A DNA stretch of 64,000 nucleotides from JBMONI01 sp049324575 (GTDB lineage Bacteria; Omnitrophota; Omnitrophia; Omnitrophales; Aquincolibacteriaceae): positions 15,040 to 79,039 of the forward strand of contig JBMONI010000018.1 of the NCBI GenBank assembly GCA_049324575.1, written 5' to 3'. The notes below the pieces were generated by a model. It was not told where the DNA came from. It was given only the letters and a program-made list of their open reading frames with translations, and ran no database searches. Positions 53,503-63,028 of the stretch are shown in pieces (position 1 is the stretch's first letter; every line of letters begins with the position of its first letter). The position numbers and the translations under genes are program-made.

Positions 53503-53607
53503 CCGATCCAGCAAAGGTTGAGCCTCGCAAGCGTCCCTGCGAAATCTCTCCGAAGCCTTTAGGCGAAGGAGGATGGCCGCCTTGGGCTGGTCGTTTCTTT
53601 CTAATTC

Positions 53608-53803
53608 AATCTTACCGCGATCACAAATTCCGACAAGATGGTCGTTACCAGAATATGGAATAAATCGCGCTTACGATTCCATCATATGACAACGCCGATC
53701 TTTCTCAAGGGGGTCATTACTACAAAATAGCAAATCGTCCTCCTCACGCTTTCATCATATAACAGCGTGAATCTTTCTCAAGAGGGTCGTTACTACAGAA
53801 TAG
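53608..53803. repeat. 73-bp tandem repeats between hydrolase gene and terminator
   Basis: Two close copies (53680-53730 and 53753-53803; 43 of 51 positions identical, mostly G/A changes) share ATCATAT, CTTTCTCAAG and TTACTACA. A third, weaker copy ends near 53658. Each holds a short hairpin CTT-GAGA-AAG on the minus strand. They lie in the transcribed 3' region of the cassette and no protein is evident, so a structured RNA is possible. The rest of the 340-base gap holds nothing recognisable. Confidence 0.7.
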
Positions 53804-53842
53804 TAATAATTATTTGGAGGGTAAAACTGGGGCGAAAAGAGT

Positions 53843-54637
53843 CTAATTGCTTTTCATCGGTGTCGTACAGGTTCCACCGCTATCAGTACGAAATACATTG
53901 GTGCTATATGCTTTGTATCGCTGAAGAGCTGTGTTGCTGGGAAGATTATCAAAAACACCTGACTGAGTTGAAATAATCGTATCTCTGGGCGATACGGCTT
54001 TTATAAAATCTAAATTTGCTCCGTTCTCAGAACCGTGATGACTTGCTCGTAAAACATGACAATTCGATAGCTTCCAATCGGCCTTGATTAGATCGAGTTC
54101 AGAATCAGACGCATCCCCGCAGACTAAAAAATTATTGGCAGGACTAGAAATCCAAATAACAAGACTTGCATCATGGCACTCTCGCGTTTCGCTATTATTC
54201 ACGTCCTTTCGCGGCCCCAAGACGAGGAATTCACAGTCGGAAAACTTTTTCCTTACATCTTTTGTACATGTAAACCTTTTTTGATTATCTGGCACCAACG
54301 CGTCTTTCAGCTTACAGTATTCATTCCAATCATCTAACGACAACGAGTTATCCCCGTGTCTGCGCTGATACGGGGAGCCCCAGAATTCAGCGACGGTGAA
54401 ATTGCCTACCAAATCCTCCATCCCCAAGTAGTGATCGTGATGAGGGTGCGTGATAATCAGCAAATCTATATAAGTTTTCCCGATGGTGTTTTTTAAATAA
54501 GTGGCAATGTTTGTTGGTTTTGATACCCCGTTACTGAAACGCCTATACCCGCAATCTATGACAACAAGATCGTTATCCATTTCAAAAATCGCACAATCCG
54601 CGCACCCGACATTTAAAAAATGAGCTTTAAACGACAC
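53843..54637 (-). CDS. ComEC-like metallo-beta-lactamase-fold hydrolase B
   Basis: 264 residues, soluble, no membrane segment. The metal-binding set is complete: HPHHDH (64-69), GD (174-175) and HHG (200-202), in the ComEC C-domain style (FLNVGCADCAIF at the start). Start is GTG 54637 with AGGAG 8 nt upstream, 3 bp after the stop of hydrolase A. ComEC-type domains are thought to act on nucleic acid, but other substrates are possible. Last gene of the cassette. Confidence 0.82.
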   Translation of the reverse strand: MSFKAHFLNVGCADCAIFEMDNDLVVIDCGYRRFSNGVSKPTNIATYLKNTIGKTYIDLLIITHPHHDHYLGMEDLVGNFTVAEFWGSPYQRRHGDNSLSLDDWNEYCKLKDALVPDNQKRFTCTKDVRKKFSDCEFLVLGPRKDVNNSETRECHDASLVIWISSPANNFLVCGDASDSELDLIKADWKLSNCHVLRASHHGSENGANLDFIKAVSPRDTIISTQSGVFDNLPSNTALQRYKAYSTNVFRTDSGGTCTTPMKSN

Positions 54638-54640
54638 TTC

Positions 54641-55744
54641 CTATACTCCTATCTTCGTTAATAAGTTTTCAGCATTTGAGTCCATGTATACTTTAGGCAT
54701 TCCACCAGTGCCCTCGAAAGAAATCAGAATATGATGACCATTTCGCGTGCTTACAGAAAAGCAATCTTCGGTTTCCCCGTCAATATCAACGCTTAACCCA
54801 GAGGCCCCTTCTGATGATTGATACCTGCTGTCAATTGATCCATCCTTATCGTCTCCGTGCCGCTTATCAGAAATCACAACCAATGCGGGTTTATTATTTT
54901 TCATCGAATGAAATAAATCTTCCGAAAACCCTGATTCTAATCCATGGTGTGGAGCGATAAGAATAGACAGACCGTAATCTTTCAGTAGCTTCTTTAGGGA
55001 TGGCTGACTGCCGGACGCGGAATGCCAATTGGGATGCTCAGAGCTTTTTTGCCGATCGAATATCGTGTAACGTTTTTCCAGCCCCTTCCCGTCATCTAAT
55101 AAATGCTTTAGGCAATCAGGGGTTATGTCACCCGGGATCAAGATCGTATGAATTCCATGGCGATAAAAAAGCACCAAGCTCATTCCATTGCCATAATCTT
55201 GATCATTCTTAGGATGAACTTCATTCACAACTGGCGGTCGCATATAAAAAAGACCATACTCAAGATTAGGTACAGACCGCGAAGACTCATAACAAATTGT
55301 TTGCAGTGGCAATGTTCTAGAAGAATAAATCTCTTTATATAGCGTGATATTTTCCTCACTCCCCTTCGGGTTTTTTATCCGCTCCCAGTCAAGCGCCTCG
55401 GGTTTTGCAGAACCATCTGTCTTATCATGTGGGCAAGTATGGAGAGAAGAATAAAAGGGCGAGTTCTTACCATTTTTTGATGCAAGCGAGGCTATTTCCG
55501 AAATATGATCTGCATGCGGATGCGAAATAATCGTTTGGGCGACCTTGCATTTTTTGTAATCATCAAGATGCGGGATTATGTGCTTAGACAAAAATTCAGT
55601 GGGGCTGAATTCTTGGCTACACCCAAAGTCATATAAGATTCCTTGGTTCAAACCAGTCCGGATAAAAATACTTAATCCACGACCAACATTGAATATCCAA
55701 ATAAAACTTTTGATCGTTTGGGCCCATTGAGGGACTTTTGCCAT
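54641..55744 (-). CDS. ComEC-like metallo-beta-lactamase-fold hydrolase A
   Basis: 367 residues, soluble. Metal-binding motifs HPHADH (75-80), GD (205-206) and HHG (266-268) are intact, and FNVGRGLSIFIRTG and LYDFGCS match the fold's opening strands. Only distantly like hydrolase B, so not a recent duplicate. AAGGTGA precedes the ATG, 9 bp after the membrane-protein gene. The two enzymes are probably made together and could form a heteromer. Substrate unknown. Confidence 0.82.
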   Translation of the reverse strand: MAKVPQWAQTIKSFIWIFNVGRGLSIFIRTGLNQGILYDFGCSQEFSPTEFLSKHIIPHLDDYKKCKVAQTIISHPHADHISEIASLASKNGKNSPFYSSLHTCPHDKTDGSAKPEALDWERIKNPKGSEENITLYKEIYSSRTLPLQTICYESSRSVPNLEYGLFYMRPPVVNEVHPKNDQDYGNGMSLVLFYRHGIHTILIPGDITPDCLKHLLDDGKGLEKRYTIFDRQKSSEHPNWHSASGSQPSLKKLLKDYGLSILIAPHHGLESGFSEDLFHSMKNNKPALVVISDKRHGDDKDGSIDSRYQSSEGASGLSVDIDGETEDCFSVSTRNGHHILISFEGTGGMPKVYMDSNAENLLTKIGV

Positions 55745-55753
55745 ATGCTCACC

Positions 55754-56368
55754 TTATTCCTTGCCAAAGACAGCCGCCGAAGCAGATTTATTTTCACGCG
55801 AATTTAAATAACCTATCCCGCTGAATAGTTGAATCGCGCAGACCAAAACACACGAAATCGCTATGGTTATTATTGTTTGCCCAGCGACATATAAAATTAC
55901 TGCTAATAAAGCTGAATTTAGAATTCCCACAAGATACAGCCACCACGATTGAGAACTTAAAATATTGAAGAAAGGCGGCTTTGCGCAGTTGGTATACATT
56001 TTACTTTTGTTCTCAAACCCCAAAGGCTTGGCTGAAAGGAATAATCCCCGGTGTTCGTTGATATACCGCATACAAAAAACAAAATAAACCCTATTCCTGA
56101 CAATCAAAAAAAACATACAAAGACCGAAAACAAAGGCAATCGTCAGGCCAGCAATTAGCGCGACTTTTATATTTAACCCTTTGTCGATCGAGTATTGATA
56201 GAGACCAATCGCAATACCAGCAATTGTGGTGTAAAAAGTTGCTAAAAATTTAAAAACATCTACTATCTGCGCATCGTAATATCTGACTTGATCAAAGCAT
56301 TGATTAAAATCATTTTGCAAGAAATCGACTGCCGCTTTCTCCAGCCCAGTATTCTTATCATTGCTCAT
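55754..56368 (-). CDS. Four-helix membrane protein of the hydrolase cassette
   Basis: 204 residues. A 35-residue soluble N-terminus is followed by helices at about 38-58, 68-90, 142-162 and 165-187, in two hairpins with a cytoplasmic-looking loop of about 50 residues between. The layout recalls SLATT-type effector membrane proteins of defence systems, but I cannot confirm the family. AGAGGAGG precedes the ATG, 30 bp after hsdS, so it belongs to the hsd operon. Confidence 0.75.
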   Translation of the reverse strand: MSNDKNTGLEKAAVDFLQNDFNQCFDQVRYYDAQIVDVFKFLATFYTTIAGIAIGLYQYSIDKGLNIKVALIAGLTIAFVFGLCMFFLIVRNRVYFVFCMRYINEHRGLFLSAKPLGFENKSKMYTNCAKPPFFNILSSQSWWLYLVGILNSALLAVILYVAGQTIITIAISCVLVCAIQLFSGIGYLNSRENKSASAAVFGKE

Positions 56369-56398
56369 GACGCCTCCTCTAAATTATCCGTGAAAAAT

Positions 56399-57598
56399 TC
56401 ATGCAACCAGCTCCCCACGGAAGGCTTTGGCTAATATAGACTGCTCAAGTTTATCGGTATATTTCAATGCCCCCACAAATTTTTTCTCTAGCGCGTCTAC
56501 AGCAGTCATATTTCTTCTGGCTTTCTCTACTATCGCTTTAACAGATTCCTTGGGGGGAACATATACTTTCCAGTCTTTCAGTAAATCCGTCTCTATTCGA
56601 CGCGTCCCATGCGTTGCTTCTTTGACATAAAATAAAATTTGCATACTAGCCGCTTTACATGCCAGAAAAAGATATTCACTCAATTCTTTATCTTTTGGGA
56701 TCAGGGCCTTCATGTCTTGATTTATAGCGACTTCCCTATCTGTGATGGCAACGGGCAAAGTATGATTAAGTATCATGCCTCGCACTACGAATAAGAGCGC
56801 CCCCTTGGGAATCATTTTGCTAGTCGAATTTTTTAGGCCATCATCTGAAATATGCTCTTGGCTATCAGCAATCCGGTCACGCTTCATATCTTTTGGGCTT
56901 ACCCAAGGAATAGATCCATTCCAATATTTACTATTACTCCTCGAAGGGGTCCCTCCACCCATAAAATCGCACAGCTCTGCTAATGTGCATTCTTTCCAGT
57001 CACCATTTGATGGATTGGATGCGGATATAAAAATAGACTGTTTCAGATGTTTAAGAATAGCAGGAATTGTATCGAGGCGGGATTGGGCGTCTTTGACTTT
57101 TGCCAGCAGACTGTCGAGCTTATCGGCAATACGCTGGTGAATATTTTCAGGAGGAATAATTAAATCAATTTTCTCTGCACCGTCATCCGTTAAGGCAACT
57201 TGAGTTGAACCAGTAGCATGTTCGTCTCTCTGTTTCAAAAATTTATCGGAACGCAGATAGTAATAAAACAACTTGCTGTCATAGCCATGATCTTCTGGCC
57301 GGAATTGTAAAAAACCAGTTGAGAACAAACTGCCCGCCAACTGTTTATCGATAAGAAGGGCTTTTTGAGTTTCTTTCATACGCGCCTGTACTACATCTTT
57401 TTCTAAGACCAATCTATTGGCGCGGGCAGGTCTGTCTTGAAACTTAAACTTCCCCTCCGGAGTCATTTCCTTATCGGTAATCGAACCGGTAGAATAATAT
57501 GGTTTATCCCCAATAAAATTTTCCACACCGGTTTTAATAATGGGTACATGGTCGACCAATTTCTTGATCTCCCAGCCCTTTGGCAATTTATTCTCCAT
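56399..57598 (-). CDS. hsdS: Type I restriction-modification specificity subunit HsdS
   Basis: 399 residues with two target-recognition domains (about 1-150 and 205-350), each followed by a conserved helix: IHQRIADKLDSLLAKVKDAQSRLDTIP and ESVKAIVEKARRNMTAVDALEKKF. ILAKAFRGELVA at the end is typical. It determines the DNA sequence recognised. Its start overlaps hsdM by 11 bp. Confidence 0.93.
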   Translation of the reverse strand: MENKLPKGWEIKKLVDHVPIIKTGVENFIGDKPYYSTGSITDKEMTPEGKFKFQDRPARANRLVLEKDVVQARMKETQKALLIDKQLAGSLFSTGFLQFRPEDHGYDSKLFYYYLRSDKFLKQRDEHATGSTQVALTDDGAEKIDLIIPPENIHQRIADKLDSLLAKVKDAQSRLDTIPAILKHLKQSIFISASNPSNGDWKECTLAELCDFMGGGTPSRSNSKYWNGSIPWVSPKDMKRDRIADSQEHISDDGLKNSTSKMIPKGALLFVVRGMILNHTLPVAITDREVAINQDMKALIPKDKELSEYLFLACKAASMQILFYVKEATHGTRRIETDLLKDWKVYVPPKESVKAIVEKARRNMTAVDALEKKFVGALKYTDKLEQSILAKAFRGELVA

Positions 57599-58994
57599 TA
57601 CTCTCCAGCTCCGCTACGATTTCTTTAAGGCTGTCGACAACCGTTTCCAGCTCTGTAATAGCTTCAGATGCCAAAACCTGCGGCTCCGGCAAGTCCTCCG
57701 GATCGTCCAACGATTCATCCTTAAGCCATGTTACGTCGAGCTTATAGCCGCGATCCTTGATCTCCTTAATGTTGAACCGACGAAAACGTCCGTCGACGCC
57801 AAGGTCTGTCCTCTTGCTCTGTCCATTAGGATCGGAGCCGTAACACTTCTCAAATTCCTTAAAATGCTCCTCTGAAAGCGGCCGATCCTTTTTAGTGATT
57901 CCGGGCACGTTGGAGCGACCGTCGAATATCCAGACATTCTCCGTAGGCAATCCCTTCTGGAAGAAAATCACGTTCGCCTTCACTCCTTGGCTATAGGGCG
58001 TAAATGTCCCTCTGGGCAGACGTAAAATCGTGTGCAGGTTGCAATCCTGTGTCAGAATCTCAATCACCTCTCCGGCCTTGTCTTCAAAAAGGCAATTGTC
58101 CGGTAAAACCATAGCCGCACGGCCTCCGGGGCGTAGCACATTCACGACATGCTGAATAAAATTGAGCTGTTTATTGCTCGTTGAAATCGTAAAATCATCC
58201 CTTTCCGGTGCCTGATTCGCGCCCTTGGTGCCAAACGGCGGATTCGTGAGAATACAATCGTATTGAATGCTTTTTAACGGCTCATAAATCGAATCACCGA
58301 GATAAATATTCGCATGAATCCCGTGAAGGTATAGATTCATCAACGCAAGGCGGCGCGGCCGGGCAACAAGCTCAGTGCCGGTGTAAACTTTATTCGTGAT
58401 CCGCTTGGCATCATCCCGCTCAAGACTACCCTTGGTCTGCTCCATCAGCCATTCATAAGCACAGACCAAAAAACCTCCGGTGCCTGCCGCCGGGTCATGA
58501 ATAACAAAATCCTTGGACTTGCGCGGATCCGGCTTCATACATTTGACGATTGACTGAATAAGAACACGTGGAGTGAAATATTGCCCAGCCCCTTTCTTTC
58601 CTTCTGACGCGGACTTCTCAAGCAACCCCTCGTAAGCGGCCGCTTTAACATCCACGTTTAGACTTGTCCATTCGGTCTCATCTATCAGGTTAATGAGCTT
58701 CTTAAGATTGACCGGATTAGCAAATTTTGAGATCGCTCCGGCATAAATATCGCCGAGCGTTCCTTTTTGTTTGCCGAGGCCGCGTAAAGCATCCACATAA
58801 AAATCAGTTAAATCTGTTCCGGACTTCTCGCGAAGGACTGGCCATGAATATTCCTTGGGAATATCCGCACCTTTTTCCTCCGCCATCTTTAAAAACAGCA
58901 AATACGTTAGCTGTTCAATATAATCACCGTAATCTACGCCGTCATGGCGTAGCGTGTGACAAAATCCCCATAATTTTCCGACTACATCACTCAT
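57588..58994 (-). CDS. hsdM: Type I restriction-modification methyltransferase HsdM
   Basis: 468 residues. N-terminal helical HsdM domain (LWGFCHTLRHDGVDYGDYIEQLTYLLFLKMAEE), SAM-binding motif HDPAAGTGGFLVCAYEW and catalytic motif TNPPFG, giving N6-adenine methylation. Coupled to hsdR by an ATGA overlap. The C-terminus continues into a helical tail interacting with HsdS. Confidence 0.95.
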   Translation of the reverse strand: MSDVVGKLWGFCHTLRHDGVDYGDYIEQLTYLLFLKMAEEKGADIPKEYSWPVLREKSGTDLTDFYVDALRGLGKQKGTLGDIYAGAISKFANPVNLKKLINLIDETEWTSLNVDVKAAAYEGLLEKSASEGKKGAGQYFTPRVLIQSIVKCMKPDPRKSKDFVIHDPAAGTGGFLVCAYEWLMEQTKGSLERDDAKRITNKVYTGTELVARPRRLALMNLYLHGIHANIYLGDSIYEPLKSIQYDCILTNPPFGTKGANQAPERDDFTISTSNKQLNFIQHVVNVLRPGGRAAMVLPDNCLFEDKAGEVIEILTQDCNLHTILRLPRGTFTPYSQGVKANVIFFQKGLPTENVWIFDGRSNVPGITKKDRPLSEEHFKEFEKCYGSDPNGQSKRTDLGVDGRFRRFNIKEIKDRGYKLDVTWLKDESLDDPEDLPEPQVLASEAITELETVVDSLKEIVAELESNGE

Positions 58995-61681
58995 GTAAGC
59001 ACCGCCTCATTTATCTCTTTTAAGAGTTCATCCAATTTGCCGTCAAAAATACGGTTGAGTTTTAAATAGTTCATTCCCTGCCTTGTAAAAATAGGCAAAG
59101 TGTCGATATCATCCTTCTCAATAAGCAAATTAGTTACCAAGTGATAACGAATATGCTCAAGCCACGCGCTTTGCGCTTCTGAAAATTGATGTTTGGCTTT
59201 TATCTTCGCCAAGGCCCGATCAACGCGACTCTCAACAGTTAGAAGCTCGTCATTTTTAGCCGCGTGCCTGATAATAGAAACGATGTCGGCAAGCTCCTTG
59301 TTATAGGCCCGGCGAAGATTTCGCTCGTTAAACTTATCAACCAGATTGTCCGGTCTGGTAGCCAACTTCTCGCGTAATGCTTTAAGCTCATCCGTATGAA
59401 ATTCTTTTGGCTTATTGAGCAAAATATCGATGGCGTCAATGTGCTCGGGGTTCTTCCGGACAAACTCCTCGAAACAAGCCAGATAATCGGCGGGCTTAAG
59501 TTCTTTGCCGTCAGCCGCCCTGAAAATAACCTCTGAAGTGACAAGGTCCTCTGCCGTCTCCGCGATAACAAATTCTCGCTTTGGCCTCTGGTAATTCTCG
59601 CAGATATGCAGAAATGCCTCACTTTGAAGAATCTTGATCGTTCCAGCCCAATTCTTGGACAGCTTATCTTCAAGGGTCATGGCAAAATCTGCGATGTCTT
59701 CACCGAGGATATAGTTGAATTCGTTCCTGCTCTCTTGCGTAATGTTCTTTGAAATACGCTGGAGCCGCTTGGATAAAACCTTGATGTTATATGCCCGACT
59801 TTGATTATTAGCGATCGCCTGCACGATCTCGCGGATTGTTTTTGAGGGCTTAACAGGAGCCTCGGCTGTAATGCTGGTAGTTTTCTTAAAATATTCAAGC
59901 AACGTGCCACCGAAACAATCAAAAACAGTAAAATGAGTTTTATTGATCTCCGGGCATAGCCTTGTACCGCGCCCCATCATCTGTTCAAAAAGGATTCTTG
60001 ATTTCACCGGCCGCAGGAAAACGATATTCTCGATCTTCGGCACATCAACGCCGGTCGAAAGCATATCAACAGTCACAACAATACCGGGATTCTGTCTGTT
60101 TCTAAACTCCCTGATACGCTGAAGCGGCCTGTCAACTGTTGGACTGCCGGTTATCTTTTGAACAAAGGAATCACCGCGGTTAAATTCATCCCGCAAAATC
60201 TCAATCAATTGGTCACAATGCGACGTATGCGGTAAATCGTTGTCCGCGAAAATCAAGGTTTTTGGGAAATGCCCGATAGATGCTTCTTGAGCCAGCAGGT
60301 ATTTCTTGAGCTCTTGCACGATCTTTTTGTTTCTGTCGGGTGCCGTCCACTCTGCCTCATTGCTTTCAGGCGCAAGGACACGTTCATCTTCCAATACATC
60401 AAAAACCAGCTGACCGGTTTTGGTGTCTTTTAATCCAACTTCCTCACCTTCCTTTAAGAAAGCTCCGTTGAATGTGATATCAGACTTAATCGAAACCGCG
60501 TCGTAATCGACCAAAAATCCTTCCTTAACAGCTCGCTCGTATTCGTAGCGGAAAACGACTTCTTTGAAGAAAGCGGTCGTATGTGCCGCTGGCGTGGCAG
60601 TCAACCCAATTCTGATACCATCAAAATGCTTCAGGGCTTCGCGCCACTTGCTTTCCTCCTGCGCGGTATAGCCGCGATGGCATTCATCAGCTATCACTAC
60701 ATCAAAGGCATGAATAGGGATGTCCAACTTTTCATCTGCGTCGGATTCGTCATCTAAATCACCGGTTGATTGCCCAAACATGCCGTCTTTGCCGAAAAGA
60801 TTGATGCCCATTCGCTGAATGGTACAGACATAGACAAAACTATCCCTACTTTTTGGATCAGTTAAGTATTCAGTAGGCAAAACCTTCGGGTCATATTTGA
60901 TATCCTCATCCAGATCCTCTCGTCGAAAACGCTGGCTATAAACCTCGTAACATTTATCAAACTTGAGTCCCGGTTCTGCCTCAAAGCTTGCAAGCGCGGT
61001 CACAGCCTGAGCCGCCAGCGCGCGCCTGTCTACGAGGAACAATATACGCTTGGCCAGTTTTGACTTCATCAGCCGGTATATCAGATTAATGATTGTGAAT
61101 GTTTTGCCTGTGCCGGTGGCCATGGCAACAAGCATGTTGCGTTTTCTGTCAGCAATAGCCTGCTCGATAGCGGAAATTGCTTCAATTTGATATGGCCGCA
61201 AAAATCGGTTGTCTATTGCGTTGCTTTTGAGCCACGTTTTTGCGGCATCTTCGTCTTTTGATAACAATTCTTCCAAGGCATTAGGTGTGTGAATGGCGGC
61301 AATTTCGCGGGAGCGGTTCAACGGATGACGCAAATCCTGAAACCAGACAATCTTGCCATTTGTGGAATAGATAAATGGCAGGTGATATTCACCGAATGTA
61401 AACGGGCTATTCTGAAATCCTCGGGCATATCGCTGTGCCTGTTGAAGCACGTTTTGAGGTCCGACTGAAACCTTTTTCCCTTCGACCACCGCTAAAGAAC
61501 GCTTGTCATGAAAGAGGGCATAATCACAAGGGCCTGTTTGTGTAGGATATTCCTCAACGGAGCCATGCCCATAAGCCTTGCCTTCCTCAAAAGGAACAAT
61601 CGGCCCCCACTTTGAATTAAGCAGAAGCTTGTCGATATATTGTTTTCTTGTCCTATGTTCGTTCCAGTTTTGTTCCGGCAT
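58991..61681 (-). CDS. hsdR: Type I restriction endonuclease HsdR
   Basis: 896 residues. N-terminal nuclease with CDYALFHDKRSLAVVEGKK (PD-(D/E)xK core), then a superfamily 2 translocase: Walker A VAMATGTGKTFTIINL, DECH in VIADECHRGY, and late motif VI QMMGRGTRLCPEI. It translocates and cuts unmodified DNA with HsdM and HsdS. The operon begins close upstream with radC, 8 bp away. Confidence 0.95.
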   Translation of the reverse strand: MPEQNWNEHRTRKQYIDKLLLNSKWGPIVPFEEGKAYGHGSVEEYPTQTGPCDYALFHDKRSLAVVEGKKVSVGPQNVLQQAQRYARGFQNSPFTFGEYHLPFIYSTNGKIVWFQDLRHPLNRSREIAAIHTPNALEELLSKDEDAAKTWLKSNAIDNRFLRPYQIEAISAIEQAIADRKRNMLVAMATGTGKTFTIINLIYRLMKSKLAKRILFLVDRRALAAQAVTALASFEAEPGLKFDKCYEVYSQRFRREDLDEDIKYDPKVLPTEYLTDPKSRDSFVYVCTIQRMGINLFGKDGMFGQSTGDLDDESDADEKLDIPIHAFDVVIADECHRGYTAQEESKWREALKHFDGIRIGLTATPAAHTTAFFKEVVFRYEYERAVKEGFLVDYDAVSIKSDITFNGAFLKEGEEVGLKDTKTGQLVFDVLEDERVLAPESNEAEWTAPDRNKKIVQELKKYLLAQEASIGHFPKTLIFADNDLPHTSHCDQLIEILRDEFNRGDSFVQKITGSPTVDRPLQRIREFRNRQNPGIVVTVDMLSTGVDVPKIENIVFLRPVKSRILFEQMMGRGTRLCPEINKTHFTVFDCFGGTLLEYFKKTTSITAEAPVKPSKTIREIVQAIANNQSRAYNIKVLSKRLQRISKNITQESRNEFNYILGEDIADFAMTLEDKLSKNWAGTIKILQSEAFLHICENYQRPKREFVIAETAEDLVTSEVIFRAADGKELKPADYLACFEEFVRKNPEHIDAIDILLNKPKEFHTDELKALREKLATRPDNLVDKFNERNLRRAYNKELADIVSIIRHAAKNDELLTVESRVDRALAKIKAKHQFSEAQSAWLEHIRYHLVTNLLIEKDDIDTLPIFTRQGMNYLKLNRIFDGKLDELLKEINEAVLT

Positions 61682-61689
61682 ACTTTCCC

Positions 61690-62400
61690 TTATTTGTAAG
61701 CGACCAACTCGCCGCTATCAGCGAAGCTGTGATACTGGTTATCCCCTATGATTAAGTGGTCGAGCACTTTGACCTGCATCACATTGCCTGCCTGACAGAG
61801 CTCTCTTGTGAAATCCCTGTCCTCTTTACTGGGTTTCGGATCCCCAGATGGATGATTATGCAGGCAGATGATTGACACAGCGAACTTCTGCAGGGCGCAG
61901 TGAATAATCTCTCTAACTATCGGCATCGCACGGTTAACTGTTCCCGCCGCCGCATCTGTGATATCTATAATCCGATTGTTTGAATCGAGACAGACGACCT
62001 TGAAGACCTCTGTTTTAAGGTCGCGGAGCTGTGGCATGACGATATCCACAACATCCTTGGCAGAGGTGATCTTCTGCTTCCCGGTGGACACATCGTCCTG
62101 TCGATAGCGCCGCCCGATTTCAAGCGCGGCCTGAATGTGGGCCATCTTGGCCCCGCCTAAGCCCTTGAACTCTTTCCAGTCCCGGGCATCGGTGTGGGCC
62201 ATATTGCGGAATGTAGTGAATTTCTTGAGTATCTTGCGGGCGAGGTCAATGGCGCTGGTGCCCTGCGTGCCAGTGCGAAGAAGAATGGCCAGAAGCTCGG
62301 AATTACTCAAAGCTCCCGCACCCTTTTTGAGGAGTTTCTCTCTCGGCCTGTCATCCACAGGCCATGATTTTATTCCTGTTATTTTCTTCTCTTTTACCAT
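61690..62400 (-). CDS. radC: RadC family protein (JAB/MPN domain)
   Basis: 236 residues. HhH-like N-terminal region (WKEFKGLGGAKMAHIQAALEIGRR) and a JAB/MPN metal site HNHPSGDPKPSKEDRD. RadC is common in mobile elements and defence islands; its role is unclear. Here it appears to be the leader gene of the hsd operon (8-bp gap). Confidence 0.95.
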   Translation of the reverse strand: MVKEKKITGIKSWPVDDRPREKLLKKGAGALSNSELLAILLRTGTQGTSAIDLARKILKKFTTFRNMAHTDARDWKEFKGLGGAKMAHIQAALEIGRRYRQDDVSTGKQKITSAKDVVDIVMPQLRDLKTEVFKVVCLDSNNRIIDITDAAAGTVNRAMPIVREIIHCALQKFAVSIICLHNHPSGDPKPSKEDRDFTRELCQAGNVMQVKVLDHLIIGDNQYHSFADSGELVAYK

Positions 62401-62445
62401 TTTCTTCTCTGTTCTTCTCTCGAATTAAACCGCGATCGAACTGTC

Positions 62446-62961
62446 CTACGGAAGTACAAAGTCGCGGCACTTAATACGAATCTCTTTAAGCTCTTTGAGC
62501 ACTGCCGCCAAGTCAAACGATTCACCGCGAAACGTCAAAGTCTGCGTTAAGGGATCATATGCCCTATGATGATTTGTAGGGAAGTTTCTTCTCATCGATT
62601 TTAATGGATCTATTGCCAAGTCGCTATAGACCGCCGAAGATTTCCCCTTAAACCATTTTTCTATTCGATCGTCATAGTGTTCGAAATGATTACGTAAGCT
62701 ACGATCAGAAAGAAGATTGTCCTCGGTGACTTTAAGGAGCTTCCGCAATCTTTCGCCTCTTGCCGCATATTCCTTTTGTGGCCATAAAATCTTCGATACG
62801 TTTCCAGCGGCCACGAGAATCGATTGAATTGAACTCCAGACTTCAATCTGATCGAAATTGTCCTTGATAGCCAATAAACGTTTAGCGGCCAATTCTGCAA
62901 TCTTTGATTGCAACACGATCTCGCCTATAAAAACCGTCTCAGCAAGTGCTTTTTGGCTCAT
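62446..62961 (-). CDS. Unknown protein with HEPN-type R-x4-H motif (171 aa)
   Basis: Mostly alpha-helical. Residues 87-102 read RSLRNHFEHYDDRIEK, an R-x4-H motif (Arg90, His95) of the type that forms the active site in HEPN ribonucleases. Family not otherwise recognised. No antitoxin-like partner of the MNT type is adjacent. The gene is preceded by a row of GCGCA repeats that may be its operator, and no clear ribosome binding site is seen. Confidence 0.6.
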   Translation of the reverse strand: MSQKALAETVFIGEIVLQSKIAELAAKRLLAIKDNFDQIEVWSSIQSILVAAGNVSKILWPQKEYAARGERLRKLLKVTEDNLLSDRSLRNHFEHYDDRIEKWFKGKSSAVYSDLAIDPLKSMRRNFPTNHHRAYDPLTQTLTFRGESFDLAAVLKELKEIRIKCRDFVLP

Positions 62962-62980
62962 TTATGGCTCATTAACTAAT

Positions 62981-63028
62981 CGCGCAATAATTGCGCAAAT
63001 CGCGCACTAATCGCGCATCATCTGCGCA
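62981..63028. repeat. Five GCGCA repeats at helical spacing
   Basis: YGCGCA hexamers start at 62981, 62992, 63001, 63012 and 63023 (steps of 11, 9, 11 and 11 bp), so they face one side of the helix. They lie between the HEPN-motif gene and the 81-aa gene, covering the latter's stop. Likely a multi-copy protein binding site. Confidence 0.7.

Noticed and set aside
53321..53530. 69-codon frame across the repeat array and terminator
   Set aside because: It covers repeat units and the terminator hairpin; no start signal or family.
53680..53803. Possible CRISPR array
   Set aside because: Only two good copies of about 51 bp with a short linker that also resembles flanking DNA, and no cas genes in the window.
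53767..53976. 69-codon plus-strand frame at the end of hydrolase B
   Set aside because: Antisense to hydrolase B and formed partly by the 73-bp repeats.
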